A program made the position numbers and the translations under genes. The notes under the pieces were generated by a model. It was not told the DNA's origin. It worked only from the letters and a program-made list of their open reading frames with translations, and ran no database searches. This document shows positions 21,324 to 34,500 of a stretch of 64,000 nt of DNA, piece by piece (positions within the stretch are counted from its first letter, which is position 1; each line of letters begins with the position of its first letter). The stretch is from Heterotrichella gracilis (Eukaryota > Sar > Xanthophyceae > Tribonematales > Xanthonemataceae): positions 16,171 through 80,170 of the forward strand of contig JAULBX010020188.1 of assembly GCA_032358255.1 (NCBI GenBank), in the 5' to 3' direction.

Positions 21324-22993
21324 ATGCTGCAGCGAGTGGCTGCTATCGAGAAGGTCATCGGCATCCGCAAGCTTTCCAAGCATGACAAGAAACCCATTCA
21401 AGTCCTACCAGGCCTGTACATAGGTGAGCCAAGCACTAGGAACCCTACCCACCACCACACCCACTCCCTTCTGCCCTCCCACCATAAGGGCTGTGACAGG
21501 GAAAGTGTGCCCCACTTTTGAGCTTTGCAGCTGGGTGTTGTTGTTCAAACTCTTCGAGTTCTTGGACCGCTGGGGAGTTTGCCCAGATCGCCCCGCTGGG
21601 CGAACCCCGTTCCTGTCTTACAACGACAAGCGCATTTCCTTGACTCATTGGCGCGTGCACTCTGGCTTGAATAAGTGTTGAATTAGTGCCCTTGGCTAGG
21701 GTTCTGAGCAACGCGGACTACGCATCTCCCCAGGAGGACCACCCAGACGCTGTACCCTAAACCCCGAACCCTGAACAGGGCACCCCACGGCCTCCCACCC
21801 TGTGCATCGCCCACCCACCCACCCACCCACGCGCTGCCGGTCTGCACGCACTGCGCCTGTAGTCAACCCATCGTCCGTGGTGCCGTGCTTCCAAACATAC
21901 ACCATGTAGCCCAAACCCTAAACCCTAAACGTGCTCCGTACAACCTCCCCACCCTTGGCCACACCCACCCACACACCCTCTCCTCACCCGCAGGCGGCAT
22001 CGGCGCCGCTCGGGACCTGCACGCCCTGCGCCGCTGCGGGGTGAGCCATGTGGTGAATGCCTCTCCCGTGGTGCCGTGCTTCCACAAACACACGCTGTCC
22101 TATCTGCCCCTGTGCGTGTTCGATGACCCCGAGTCCGACCTGGCGCAGCATTTTGGGGAGGTCAATGCCTATATTGAGCAGGGGAGGAAAACCGGGGGGG
22201 TGCTGGTGCACTGCTTTGCGGGGCAGTCCCGGTCAGCAACCTTTGTCCTGGCGTACCTCATTGCAAGTGCGTGGCCTAGACCCTACACCCTAGCTCTGTC
22301 TATTGTCAGTATACACTATTGCATCTGACCGCGTAAATCCCCCCATAAAGCACATCCACCTTGCCAATCCACCACCCCACCACCCAACCTCCCCCCCACC
22401 CCTACAGCCCAGCCTCCCTAGAGGAAGGCCTGTGCCGTCTGTCAACACACTTGCCGACAACCGCCTGACCCCAAACCCCAAACCCCAAACCCTAAACCCT
22501 AAACCCCAAACCCTACACATTGCTGTCGACGTGCAGCTGAAGCTCCTTGACCTTGTCCGTCCCTCTGCCCTCCTGATGGAGGGCCATATTTTACCTCCAA
22601 CCTGTGTGTTGTCTGACCGTGCCACTCCATTGCCCCCACAGAGGAGGGCCTGGATTTCGTGGACGCCTGGGAGCTGCTGAGGCGCTGCCGGCCCACATAC
22701 AAACACCCACCCATACTTGTATCCGCACCCACCCACAACCACCTTTCCAACAGTTTCCCAACCCCATCAGCCCCTGTGGAGGCCCTAGTTGGTTTGCTTT
22801 CCATCTCCCCGTCTGACCATGCCCATTCCCTTTCCGCGCAGAGGAGGGCCTGGATTTCGTGGACGCCTGGGAGCTTCTGCGGCGCTGCCGGCCCACCATC
22901 CACCCCAACCGCGGCTTCATGCAGCAGCTGCTGCGCTATGGCCAGGAGATGGGCAGGTGCATGGGCAGGTTCCCTTCAGACCTGCACCAGTGA
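21324..22993 (+). CDS. Atypical dual-specificity protein phosphatase
   Basis: Exons 21324-21423, 21994-22266 and 22842-22993 join in phase to 174 residues, a usual length for a stand-alone catalytic domain. The cysteine phosphatase loop HCFAGQSRS is complete: Cys107 is the nucleophile and Arg113 the phosphate ligand. DD at 77-78 offers the general acid. The Leu/Tyr-rich start (IQVLPGLYIGG) is the usual first strand of the fold, and HPNRGFMQQLLRYGQEM is the typical C-terminal helix region. It should dephosphorylate phospho-Ser/Thr/Tyr of an unknown partner, probably in cytosol or nucleus since no targeting signal is seen. The ATG at 21324 is chosen as start; the frame is open upstream to a possible acceptor at 21308, so an earlier exon cannot be excluded. 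The donor at 22267 (AA|GTGCGT) is inferred mainly from phase. Confidence 0.82.
21840..21905 (+). repeat. Decayed copy of phosphatase exon 2
   Basis: Repeats CTGCACGC.CTGCGCC and GTGGTGCCGTGCTTCCA of exon 2 (22015-22085), upstream of it. Confidence 0.6.
22640..22700 (+). repeat. Acceptor-side copy of phosphatase exon 3
   Basis: Has an acceptor CCACAG and repeats EGLDFVDAWELLRRCRPT almost exactly before diverging. If used as an exon it would keep the frame only briefly. A donor-side copy of the MQQLLRY segment lies at 23093-23122. Confidence 0.75.
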
Positions 22994-25539
22994 CGGGACA
23001 AAATGGGCCTTGTAAGCAGGGGCTGGCGCCCTGGACGCGGGTGTAGAGTGGCAGGCGAGGGGGGTGGGGAACTAGTATGTATTCCAACAGGGGTCATGCA
23101 GCAGCTGCTGCGCTATTGGATTCTGGCACTCCAGTGGAAACTGGCACCACTCCAGCCCTGTTCTTTTTTGTGTAGTACTACCCCTGTAATGGAGGTGGGC
23201 AGGTTTTACGGGCACCTGGGTTATTTCATTTGCCAGTTGTACATTTCATTTGGGGCTGCATGTCAGCCCCTCCAGTTTTCCGGCACTCCCAAAACTGCTA
23301 TTGTAGGCTAGGGCAGGTAGACGAAGCCTAGGCAGCAAGTGTAGCAAGTACACTATTAGGACCATAGTTGTTGTTTCACTAGCTGGGCCTTGTATGGTGC
23401 AAGGGGCAGCGTGTATATTATGCGTTTTTTTGTTGACCCGTGGGCCAGGTTGTGTATGTTTCCCTGCAGCAGCGCGCCTTGTTGGGTGCATATGTATTGT
23501 AGCAAAGTTGGCAGTCTTTTAAAACGTGGGTGGTAGTTATTGCTGGACGTTATCTAGAAGTATTGCAGCGTTGTGTCATATGTAGGTGGCTAGTTTTGTC
23601 GATAGGGGCGGTTGTGGTGTACGTGTACAAAGAACCCCCCTTCGTTTAGCCAAGGCACTAGCTACTAGATTTGCAGGAACCGCTTTGAGGTATTTCACCC
23701 TAGTTGACACCTACAGGTTTTTTTGTGGAAGGTGCCAGGTACTGTACAAGTGTGGTGCAAGCTACACAAAGTGTACAATTAGGAGCTTCCAACTTGCTTG
23801 AAGCTGAGGCTTGTAAAATTGTCAACGAGGACCAGCCTGGCTGAAGGACGGCTGAGCCTCCAAATTGGGGCCTCAGTGCGCTCTTTCAAAGAGTCTTTGA
23901 CCCACAACTGCATATCAGCAAGACTGGCGCCCTCAACTCTAGGTTTCTACAACTTGCACGAGTTCGAGAGCCTACCAGCTTGCACCAGTGCTGGGCAAAC
24001 CTGCTTCCTGCAGGCAATTGGCCACTGTTGCTGCAGCAACTCTTCACTCTTCAGCCCTTCAACAGTTGCCACGTTGCAGGAATACTGGCGGCCCGCGCGG
24101 CCCCCGCGCGCCCCCCGCGGCGGCAAATCTTTTGGCAGCCAATTTGACCCACATTCGAAATCGAGGATGAACTCGGCACCCACAGCAGAATCCCTGAGCC
24201 GGTGGCTCCAGTTGGTCGGTGGATCTTGAGGAGTGGATTCTTGTGCGTGCACGTTGCTGATACGCAGCCCCGCTCAATATCGCTGCTCGCATATCAAGCG
24301 CTAGTGTTCGCTGAAGTGCGCGGTATATACCAGCGCGTGATACCACGCTGCTTCACTTTTACGTCGTGAACCTTTGCTTGAACACATCTAACGGGACTAC
24401 AAGCCAGTGTTGCGATTGGCATCTCCGCATTTCTGTCGAGCTATCACAAGCGAAAACAATAACCTGGAGTTAAAGGTAGGAGCTAGGCCTATCAGTTGTT
24501 TGCTACACCAATATTAGTATTGCCCATTCGATCAGCCTCCTTTGAATGCCAGCTAATATAGTCACACCCTGTTTGCAATCGCCCACATTGTTGGTCGCAC
24601 ACACACCCTGTGAAGCTGTGGTATTAGCACGGCAGCTGCAGCGTGTGGAACACACTAGAAATTTTCGGCCTTGATCAGGAGCCGTGGGTTGCCGTGTCAG
24701 GTCTCTTGCACCCCTGATCCACACGCAGGGGGACCATTCAATCGCATGCCAATATCAAAACTTCCGGAACCGTGTTCGATGTCACCCAACCGTCTCACAG
24801 TATCTCAACCCAGTTTAAGCAGACATAGTTTCATAGGTGTGTGATGTAGTGGGAGACCGCGGCTGCCCCTTCGAATAGGGACCTTGTGATGAACGTTGAT
24901 AAGTGCGTAGTTGAATCGGGCGACGTCGCGGTTGGGTGGGGATCGAACCCTGCTGACCCTTGTTGGTCAGTCAGCGCTCTTGAAGATTTTCTATAGCTTA
25001 TAACATGTGTGTTTCAACAGGTACAGCGGCTACAAGCTCCTGACGCCATCATCAGGTTTGAAAGGTGGGGGCCCGTATGCGATGGGCACAGCCTGTTCCC
25101 TCCGAAACAATGGTCCACTGGGCAGATCCAGTTGGGACATGCAGCCACAAGTTTAGCGGGTTACCTGCACGTTTCATATATTGCATCGTTCTATACGTCA
25201 AGCTGGTTGACCTGCAAAGGCTGTTTTGCACAATTTCTAGCAATTCCATCGCACGCCTCCGGGGAAATGGGCCCACCTCAAAACCAGATGTATGCATACC
25301 CATCGCCCGGGCAATGACTTGGCCTTACCTTTTGACATTGGTGACCCACTATTTGATAGGTGCTCGTCACAAATATGTCAACTCTAGGGTTGGCTCACGA
25401 ATAGGGTTGTGCTCACCCAACCAGGAGGTTTGGGCTGGCCTTGATGCACCACAACTGAACAAACCCTACACCCTTGCAGAACAAGACCCGCAAGACCCTT
25501 CTGAAGGCTGCGCTACCGGTGGAGTGACAGGTCCCAACC
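22994..25539. other. Spacer between phosphatase and pyruvate formate-lyase
   Basis: No gene recognised. It contains a GC-rich imperfect palindrome (24090-24123) and, on the minus strand near 24930-24960, a B-box-like GGTTCGATCCCC preceded by GAGCGCTGACTGACC, another possible tRNA-derived repeat remnant. Open frames at 23586-23801 and 23798-24229 lack supporting splice structure or family features. Confidence 0.4.
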
Positions 25540-28500
25540 ATGCAGTCACTCGCCCCTCTAGCCGCGTCGGGCTTGGTGGCCCCCGGGACCATCAATGCCT
25601 TGCTACCAGCAGCGGCTGCAGCCTACCCAATGCTGCAGAAGCTACTACACTTCCAGGTAACCCTAGACCCTAGACTAAACCCTAAAACCCTTAATCTAAA
25701 TCCTGCCAGCTGCAGCATGCTGCACTCCATGCCAACCATAACCCAAAAATCCCAAACCGTACCCAGCCATCCTTAATTCTATGTCATTTTCTAATGCCCT
25801 ATTACTGGCAGCAGCTGCAGCATACCCAATGCTGCAGAAACTACTACTCTTCCAGGTAACCCTAGACCCTACACCTGAACCCAGGGGACTGCTGCACACG
25901 GTACTCCATGCTTCTGAACTCCCAAATCCCAAAACCGTACCAAGACGCCCTGTATTTCCATTTGATGTTTTAACTTAGGGGCCCTGGTCCCAGCAGCGGC
26001 TGCGGCCTATCCAATGCTGCAAAATCTACTACGCTTCCAGGGACCCTAGACCTAACCCTAGACTGTTGTCCTAAACCCTGCCAGCTCCTGCACACATGTC
26101 CATGACCCTAGACTGTAGTCCATGACCCTAGACTGTAGTCCATGACCCAAAACCCCAAACCGTACCCAGCCATCCGCATTTACATGTGATTTTATAATGC
26201 CCTGCTACCAGCAGCGGTTGCATTATACCCAATGCTTCAGAGCCTATTACACCTCCAGGTAAACTTGTTTGCATCACCTTAGACTCCTAACAATCGGTGC
26301 GGTGCGATGGAAAACTATCTTGACCGTGCAATTCCACCGCAGGAGCAGCGCCACGGCCTGAGGCACACACCCTACTCCACTGTGGCCAGGCCATCTGAAC
26401 TGCACCCCCAGATCCGCTACCGCCCCTTGAAGGACTTGGAGCGTGGGGAGGAGGTGGCACTGGCCGAGGCGATGGCGGCCAAGCAGGCACAGGAGGACAC
26501 CGCCGCAGCGTACGTACACACCTAGGCCATGTACCTGTGCGATGCACACATTTATGCTGTGCCATGTTGTAACTCTGGAACACAGTGCTTGGTTGGTGAC
26601 TTGGATGCATTCGCTTTGCGGTGTCCCCACAGACTGTGGCCTCTGTGGTGGCGGATTAACATTGTGTGTCGTGTAATTAATTTAAATAATACGTGATAAT
26701 GGCAGGCTGGTAAGGTGGCATTTTCACGTGATGGTGGCAGTAACCCGGGACCCCCGTTTGCAGGCTCGCACATTGCCACCACCCAAGCACGGCCACCCCC
26801 CCAGCACCACCCCGCGCACCAGGCGCTCCTGGCGCAATCATGGGCCTCGGGGTGCGAGGATTCCACACTCCCTCCTACAGGTGAGCCTCCTTTCTCTTTC
26901 TGGTTCTGCATCGTACTTTTTCGAGCGCTTCCGAGGCACCACTGGGCCCCGTGGCATCCCAAAAATGTTCAAAAGGAGCCAAACATGTGTCAGAAATTCA
27001 TCACATGCCTGTGATCTGTGCATCTGACTAATCTGACCGCAACCACCCTGCAACGGTATCCCTCACCCCGCGCATTTGCCTCCAGCGCACTCCCCGAGCC
27101 CCTCTCCCTGGATGAGGCCGCATTTGAGCAATCCCGGGGCACCGCCAGACTCCATGGCATCCCCAAATTGTTCAAAACAATTCCAAAATTGTGTCAGAAA
27201 TTCATCCCATTTCTTGCATCCCACTAATCTGACCACTACCACCCTGCACAGGTACCCCACTTCCCGCGCCTTTGCCTCCAGCGCCCTCCCCGAGCCCCTA
27301 TCTCTGGATGAGGCGGCATTTGAGCGCTTCCGAGGCACCGCCGGGCCAGCCGAAACCTCCCCCATTGACGTGGCTGCCTACGTCTCCAAGCAGGCAAGGG
27401 AGTACACGGGCGACGGCTCGTTCCTGGCGCCCCCCACCGAGCGCACCCTCGAGCTGTGGACGCAGGTAAATGGCTGGGATTACTAATAATGGGGAAATAA
27501 ACTTTTATTTTTATTCCACCGGGGTAGCAGAAAGGCGTTTGTAGTTGGTGATAAGCAGTCCAGGGTGTCATTGTGCATCTTGATATCCCGGTATGCCAGG
27601 AAGTACACGGGCAATGGCTCGTTCCTGGCGCCGCCCACCGAGCGCACCCTCGAGCTGTGGATGCAGGTAAATGGTGGGCACTTGGGGATGTGGACGTGGG
27701 TTTTCACCGTGCTTCTGCCTGACTAGGCTCGTCCTCCCTGCCGGTCCCTCCCAAATCCTACACCCTAACAGCGCCCTGTGGCCTACACACCGAGCCTGTG
27801 TGGCTGCAATCTGCAAACCCTAAACCCTCAAGAAGCTGTTATTCCCACACAGGTTCAGCGCTTGTTCGAAGCTGAGCAGGCCAAGGGGGTGCTGGATGTC
27901 GACCCCGCCGTCCCCTCTACCATCACCGCTTTTGCCCCAGGCTACATCGACAGAGGAAAGGAGGTGGTGGTGGGTCTGCAGACCGATGCGCCTCTGAAGC
28001 GCGCCATCAAGCCGCTTGGGGGCGTAAAAATGGTGCAGGTGGGTATGGGCCTCGGGTTTTAGGGTTTAGGGACGGTGTGCCATTTGAAGTCCCCTTGAGT
28101 TGATTGCCATCAGGTGGGGAGGTTGCAGCGTTGAACCCTGCGGCAGGGTCTGGATTTAGTGCTTTTAGGGGTGGTGGGTCTGCAGACGGATGCGCCTCTC
28201 AAGCCCCATCTAGCCGCCGGGGAGGCGTGAAGATGATGCAGGTGTGTCGGGGTTCAGGGCTTAGGCTTTAAGGGCAGGGGGTTTAGGGTTTAGGGACCCT
28301 AAACCCTAAACCAGGTGTGTCGGGGTTCAGGGCTTAGGCTTTAAGGGCAGGGGGTTTAGGGATTGGCCATCTCAGGTCAGTTCTCGCCCTTACACTCTCT
28401 CCCCTGCTATTCCTCAGGCGGCTGTGGAGTCATATGGGTACAAAATGGATCCGGAAGTGGAGAGAATCTACACATACATCCGCAAGACACACAACGCAGG

Positions 28501-31500
28501 TGGGGAATGCTGTTTGTAGAATACGTTTTTTTGCTGAAAGTTTGTGGTGTTCATCCCAAATGCAAATCCCAAGGCGCTAAAGCCTTCCTGTGGGCTGCAT
28601 CTGCCTGCATTTGTGAGTAATACATGTTACACCCAGGAACCCTGTCGTTGCCCTTGACGCCTGCACAACAAGATAAAACAAAGGAATGAAACCCTGCCTT
28701 ACTATAACCCTAAGCCCTCACACCCTTCCCCGCTATAACCCTTAAACCATCACATGTGTACATTCTAATACCCCGCAGGCGTGTTTGGCGCCTACACCCA
28801 CGAGATGCGCGAGGCAAACCCTAAAACCCTAAACCCTACCTCTGCAAAACCCTAAGAGCCCAATAACGCCCCTCCTGCAAGCGTGTTTGACACCTATACC
28901 CGCGAGATGCGCGAGGCAAACCCTAAAACCCTAAACCCTACCTCTGCAAAACCCTAAGAGCCCAATAACGCCCCCCCTGCACGCGTGTTGGGCGCCTATA
29001 CCCACAAAATGCACGAGGCAAACCCTAAAACCATAAACCCTGCCTCTGCAAAACCCTAAAAGCCCAATAACGCCCCCCCTGCAAGCGTGTTTGGCACCTA
29101 TACCCACAAAATGCGCGAGGCACGCAGAAGCCACATTCACCACAAAACGCTGAATTCCCCAACATATACCCTAGAAACATGAACCCTAAAATCCTACCCC
29201 GCAGGCGTGTTTGATGCCTATACCCACGAGATGCGTGAGGCCCGCAAGAGCCACACGGGCAAAACCCTAAAACCCCACACCCAACAACCCTACATTCCTA
29301 AACCCAAACCCTCGTACCCTGCAGGCGTGTTTGATGCCTATACCCACGAGATGCGTGAGGCGCGCAAGAGCCACATACTAACAGGATTGCCCGATGGGTA
29401 CGGCAGGGGAAGGATCATAGGGGACTACAGGTGGGTGCAACTCGGAGGGTTTTCTGGGGTTTAGCATAAGATTTTATATAGAGACACATATTCACGGGCA
29501 TGTATGATGGTAGCCTCGCAGGTGGTGGGCATGCATGTCATGTGGCAACCCGTTTTCAACCCTAAACCCTAGATTCATGAGCCCTGAAGTCCAAACCCTC
29601 TCGTTGGCAACCCTAAACCCTAGATTCATGAGCCCTGAAGTCCAAACCCTCTCGTTGGCAACCCTAAACCCTAGATTTATAAGCCCTAAAGTCCAAAACC
29701 CTCTCGTTGGCAACCTGTCTTTCTGACCTCCCCATCCCCATCCCCACTCCCATTGCACTTTGTGAACATCCCATCCCCAAACAATGACTGTATTTTGTGC
29801 GAACACCTACCCTTCCCCCAGAGTCAACTCTCCCTCCCTGAAACACCCCACTCCTCCCCACCTCCAGGCGCGTGTCTCTGTACGGCGTGGATGCCCTGAT
29901 TTGTGCATGACGAGGGAAATTCAAAATTTAACGGTTCCATGTCCGTAGTCTAAGCGCACCATGCAATAGTGATGAAGTAGGCAACCCTCCCTTATAAATC
30001 ACCACCCCAACAACCTGGCCTCAAAGCTGGAATGCACACACATTTGTGCTCTTTGTTTACCTTACCTGCTAACTTACCCACCCTCATCCCCACAGGCGCG
30101 TGTCCCTGTATGGTGTGGATGCCCTGATTGACCAGAAGAAGGACGACCTTGCGCACATGCTGGTGGGGGTCATGGATGAGGAGAATATACGGCTCAGGGA
30201 GGAGGTGAGCAAACCCTAGTCCCTTGAAAACCCTAAGCAAAAACTTGCACAATGCACAAAATTTGCACAAAAGAAACCTTAACTTGAAAGCTGTGCACAC
30301 ATCGATCAATAAGGCACAAGCTTGTAAATGCACACACTAAACCTCAAAGCCTACACCCTACATACCCTAAACTCAACACCTCCCTTCTCGCAGGTGTGTG
30401 AAGCAGATACTAGCCTTGAAGGAGCTCAAGGTTCTAATTCAGAATTTAACCCCAAACCCTGATTTTGGCCTCCAAAACCCTAATCCCTAAACCCCTCCAT
30501 TGCAGGTGTGTGAGCAGATACGCGCCCTGAAGGAGCTCAACCCTAAACCGGAACTCTTGAAACCCTAATTCCTCAATCCTAAACCGCTCTCCCCATGCAA
30601 GTCTGTGAGCAATATACCTCCTCAACCAATGCTCTAAACCCACGCCACAGCCTTGAAACCCAAACCCTGAACCCTAAAACCCCCTCTCTGTAGGTGTGTG
30701 AGCAGATTCGCGCCCTGAAGGAGTTGAAGGAGATGGCTGCTGGGTACGGGGATGACATCAGCAGGCCAGCCAAGACTGCAAGGGAGGCGGTGCAGTGGTG
30801 AGGAGCAGGGGACATGGGCTGCCTTGAAACCCTACAAAACGAATCTGAACCCTAAACCATAGTATTCTAATACCCTCAAAGGTCTATGGCTGCTGGGTAC
30901 GGGGATGACATCAGCAGGCCAGCAAAGACTGCGAGGGAGGCGGTGCAGTGGTGAGCCCTAAACCCTAATACAAACCCTGGAAACCCTTATACAAACCTTG
31001 ACAACTGGAGTTGTAATTCCATGCGTTCCGGCAGACCGGTCGGATCAGCAGTCAGTCTTTTAAATGTATATGCTCTGTGCCAACCCCCTCTGTACTGGCA
31101 TCAGACCACCCTTCTAGAATGTAACTCCCCCTTTCAGAGGCTGTAATATGCCTACCTTGGAGCGGTGAAGGAACAGGATGGTGCCGCCATGAGCCTCGGC
31201 AGGGTGGGCGCATTCCCCCACACTCAAACCCTATAAAACCCTAAATGGCCCCCAAAAAATGCCTCTCCGCCCTCACAATATGGTGCTAGAAATAACTCCC
31301 TCTCCCCTTTTTCTTCAGGCTGTACTATGCCTACCTAGGAGCGGTGAAGGAGCAGGATGGTGCCGCCATGAGCCTCGGCTGGGTGGATGCATTCCTTGAC
31401 ACATTGACCCTCTGAAACCCTAAAAGACCTCCAAAACAACGCCTTTTTGCCCTCACATCACCCTCGCTAGATTTCGGAGCCAACTCCCCGTTTTTCCAGG

Positions 31501-34500
31501 TTGTACTACGCCTACCTTGGAGCGGTGAAGGAGCAGGATGGTGCCGCCATGAGCCTCGGCAGGGTGGACGCATTCCTCGACACCTACATTGAAGCTGACC
31601 TGGCAGATGGCACCCTGGATGAGCAAGGGGCTCAGGAGCTAATTGATCAGTTTGTGATGAAGCTGAGGATGGTCAGGTGAGGGTTGAGAAAGAGTAGTGT
31701 GGGGGTGGGTGCGGCATTGGAGACCTGCATTTAGGGTTGAGGGTTTAGGGTTTGGGGTTGATGGCATCCTGGATGAGCAAGGGGCGCAGGAGTGATTGAC
31801 CAATTTGTGATGAAGCTGAGGAATCCTATCCGATGGTCAGGTGAGGGGTGTCATTCTCATGGCAGTTGACTCTCTGCCGCAAACCAGTCTGGGTTAATTT
31901 TTATGTACCGAAGCCCTCTCAACCCCTGTCGTACTGACCAACTAAGCAAAGACCCTCCTACTGCATAACCCTTCCCTACAAACCCTAGCCCTGCCTTTCA
32001 CTAACAACCACCACTTCAACAACCCCGCAGGCAGCTGCGCACCCCCGACTACAACGCGCTCTTTGCGGGGGACCCCACCTGGGTCACCACCGCCCTTGGG
32101 GGACTGGATGAGGCGGGCAAGCCACTGGTTACCAAGACCGCCTTCCGATTCCTGCACACCCTTTACAACCTGGGCCCCGCCCCCGAGCCCAACATGACTG
32201 TGCTGTGGCATGAGGACCTGCCAGAGGGCTTCAAGGACTACTGCGCAAAGGTGGGCTCAAGGAAACCCTAAAAGCCCTTCAAACCCTGAGAAATATGTGT
32301 CTTGTAACCCTGGGAAACCCTAAAAATCGAAAGTGACTTCTGCACGCGCTGTACATCCCTGGGGCCCAACATGTTTGTCTGCAAGGACCGCTGCTACATT
32401 ACCCTAACCTCGGTGTTTTGCTAGAGCTTCCAATTTATCCTGCACCAAACAATTGAGGTTATAATATGCGTTGCTTTTCGTGTATTGTAGGTGTCCATCG
32501 ACACCTCCAGCCTCCAGTACGAGAACGACGCCCTCATGTCGCGCATGTTCGGCTGCGACTATGGCATCGCGTGCTGCGTTTCAGCCATGCGCCTGGGCAA
32601 GGACATGCAGTTCTTTGGCGCTCGGGCCAATCTGCCCAAACTGCTGCTATACGCGCTCAACGGGGGAAGGGACGAGGTCTCTGGCAAGCAGGTGAGGCCA
32701 CGGAGGATAGGAGGTGAAAACAAATAATTATGGACAAAAAACATGGAGAGGAAGGTGATTAAATGAACTAAATGAACCAGAAATGGCAAAGAAATGTTTA
32801 TTGGTGCGCGCGCCAACCTGCCTAAGCTGCTGCTGTATGTACTGCATGCCCTCAAAAAGGGGCAGGGACGAGAATATACAGCCAAAAATGTAAACAATGT
32901 TTGCTATTGATATAGAGAAGACTGTTATATTTTGAAGGAGGATAGATTGGAGTGGAAGTTGAAAAGAACTTTATGGAAAGGTGGCAGAAAATAGTTTTGG
33001 GTGCATGCGTGCCAATCTATCCAAGCTGCCAGATAAACCTTTTAACCCCACCCCACCTCCCACTGCAGGTCGGCCCCGCCTTCGCCCCCATTGACCCCAC
33101 CCGCCCCCTGGATTACAACGAGGTGATTGCACGATTTGAGGAGGCCAGTGATTGGCTTGCGGCCCTTTACACCAACACCATGAACGTCATCCACTACATG
33201 CACGACAAGTATGACTATGAGAGGCTTCAGATGGCCCTGCACGACACGCGCGTGCGCAGGTAAGGGATGTGGGTGGAATATGGGGGATGGAGGTTTTGTG
33301 GGGTGTCTGTGTATGGGGGGGTGTGGGGAAAAGGGGGGACCCGGTAGCGTTGGGTTTCCTGTGGTCTGTGCATCAACACCGTTGTTGCCGATTCCCCCTC
33401 CGCCATTAAGCACGCAAAGGTCTTCCCCGTTTTAGATGCCAGAGGGCTAATACCCTAACCCAAACCCTAAAATCCTAGATCGATTCTGTACCAGACCACC
33501 TAGGTTTTCAGTGAACACCTAGGTCATCTAACAAGCTTACACTACTTCGCAGGTTCCTTGCCTTCGGCATCAGTGGCCTATCGGTGGTGGCAGATTCCCT
33601 CTCCGCCATCAAGCACGCCAAGGTGTTCCCCGTTGTGGACGACAGGGGGATAATGGTGGATTTCAGGGTGGAGGGGGAGTTCCCAAAGTACGGGAATGAC
33701 GATGAGAGGGTGGATGACCTGGCGAGATGGGTGGTGGAGGATTTCCATGCCAAGCTGGGCAAACAGCACACCTACAGGTGGGTGGGGGTGGGGTTAGGGG
33801 TGGTCAATTGCAAGGTGTGCGATTACCCAGGATTGCCCAAGCTGGCATCCTGTGAATCCTGTAGCAAACTGCCAGCAAGTCCTGTAGCATGTGCCTTCTC
33901 ACCCCACCATTCCCAGTGCTTTCCCTCCTCCCCTTTGCATTGAAAAGACGCAAATCCCCACTCGCAGGCGCAGCATCCCTACCCTCAGCGTGCTCACCAT
34001 CACCAGTAACGTGGTGTATGGACAGAAGACAGGCAACACACCCGACGGGAGGGCCAAGGGGGAACCCTACGCACCTGGCGCAAACCCCATGCACGGAAGG
34101 TGCGTTTAGGGTTTTGTTTAGGGTAATCAGTAGGGTTTAGGGTACTGCTTGGGGTTTCTGCCTAGGGTGTGTACTGCTAGGTGACAGGGTGAAGGGGGGT
34201 CCATTTGCACCTGGGCCAAACACCATGCATGGAAGGCGAGCTTAGGGTAATACCCCGGACCTTTGAATCCTGGCTAAAACCCTGATTTTAACCATTCCCA
34301 CCCCTTTATAGGGATGTCTGGCAATCTTGAATACATTCACTCTGGTGCCATCAGCACTGGGCAAAAATCCTAGAGCCAAAACCCTAGAGCCAAAACCCTG
34401 AAAACACCTTCCAACCCTGTCGCAGGGACGACTCTGGCGCGCTTGCTTCCCTCAACTCAGTTGCCTGCCTACCGTACTCCCACTGCCTGGACGGCATCTC

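Noticed and set aside
23798-24229. 143-codon plus-strand frame downstream of the phosphatase
   Set aside because: No family features, no splice partners, and the composition shifts midway into a GC-rich palindrome. It is treated as spacer.
24905-24985. Minus-strand tRNA gene
   Set aside because: A B-box-like GGTTCGATCCCC is present, but the T stem pairs only three bases and no acceptor stem forms.
28771-29430. Tandem PFL exon copies as a CRISPR-like array or as separate paralogous genes
   Set aside because: The repeated part encodes the exon start with its splice acceptor, spacers are telomere-like and related to one another, and only the last copy continues in frame. The genome is eukaryotic.
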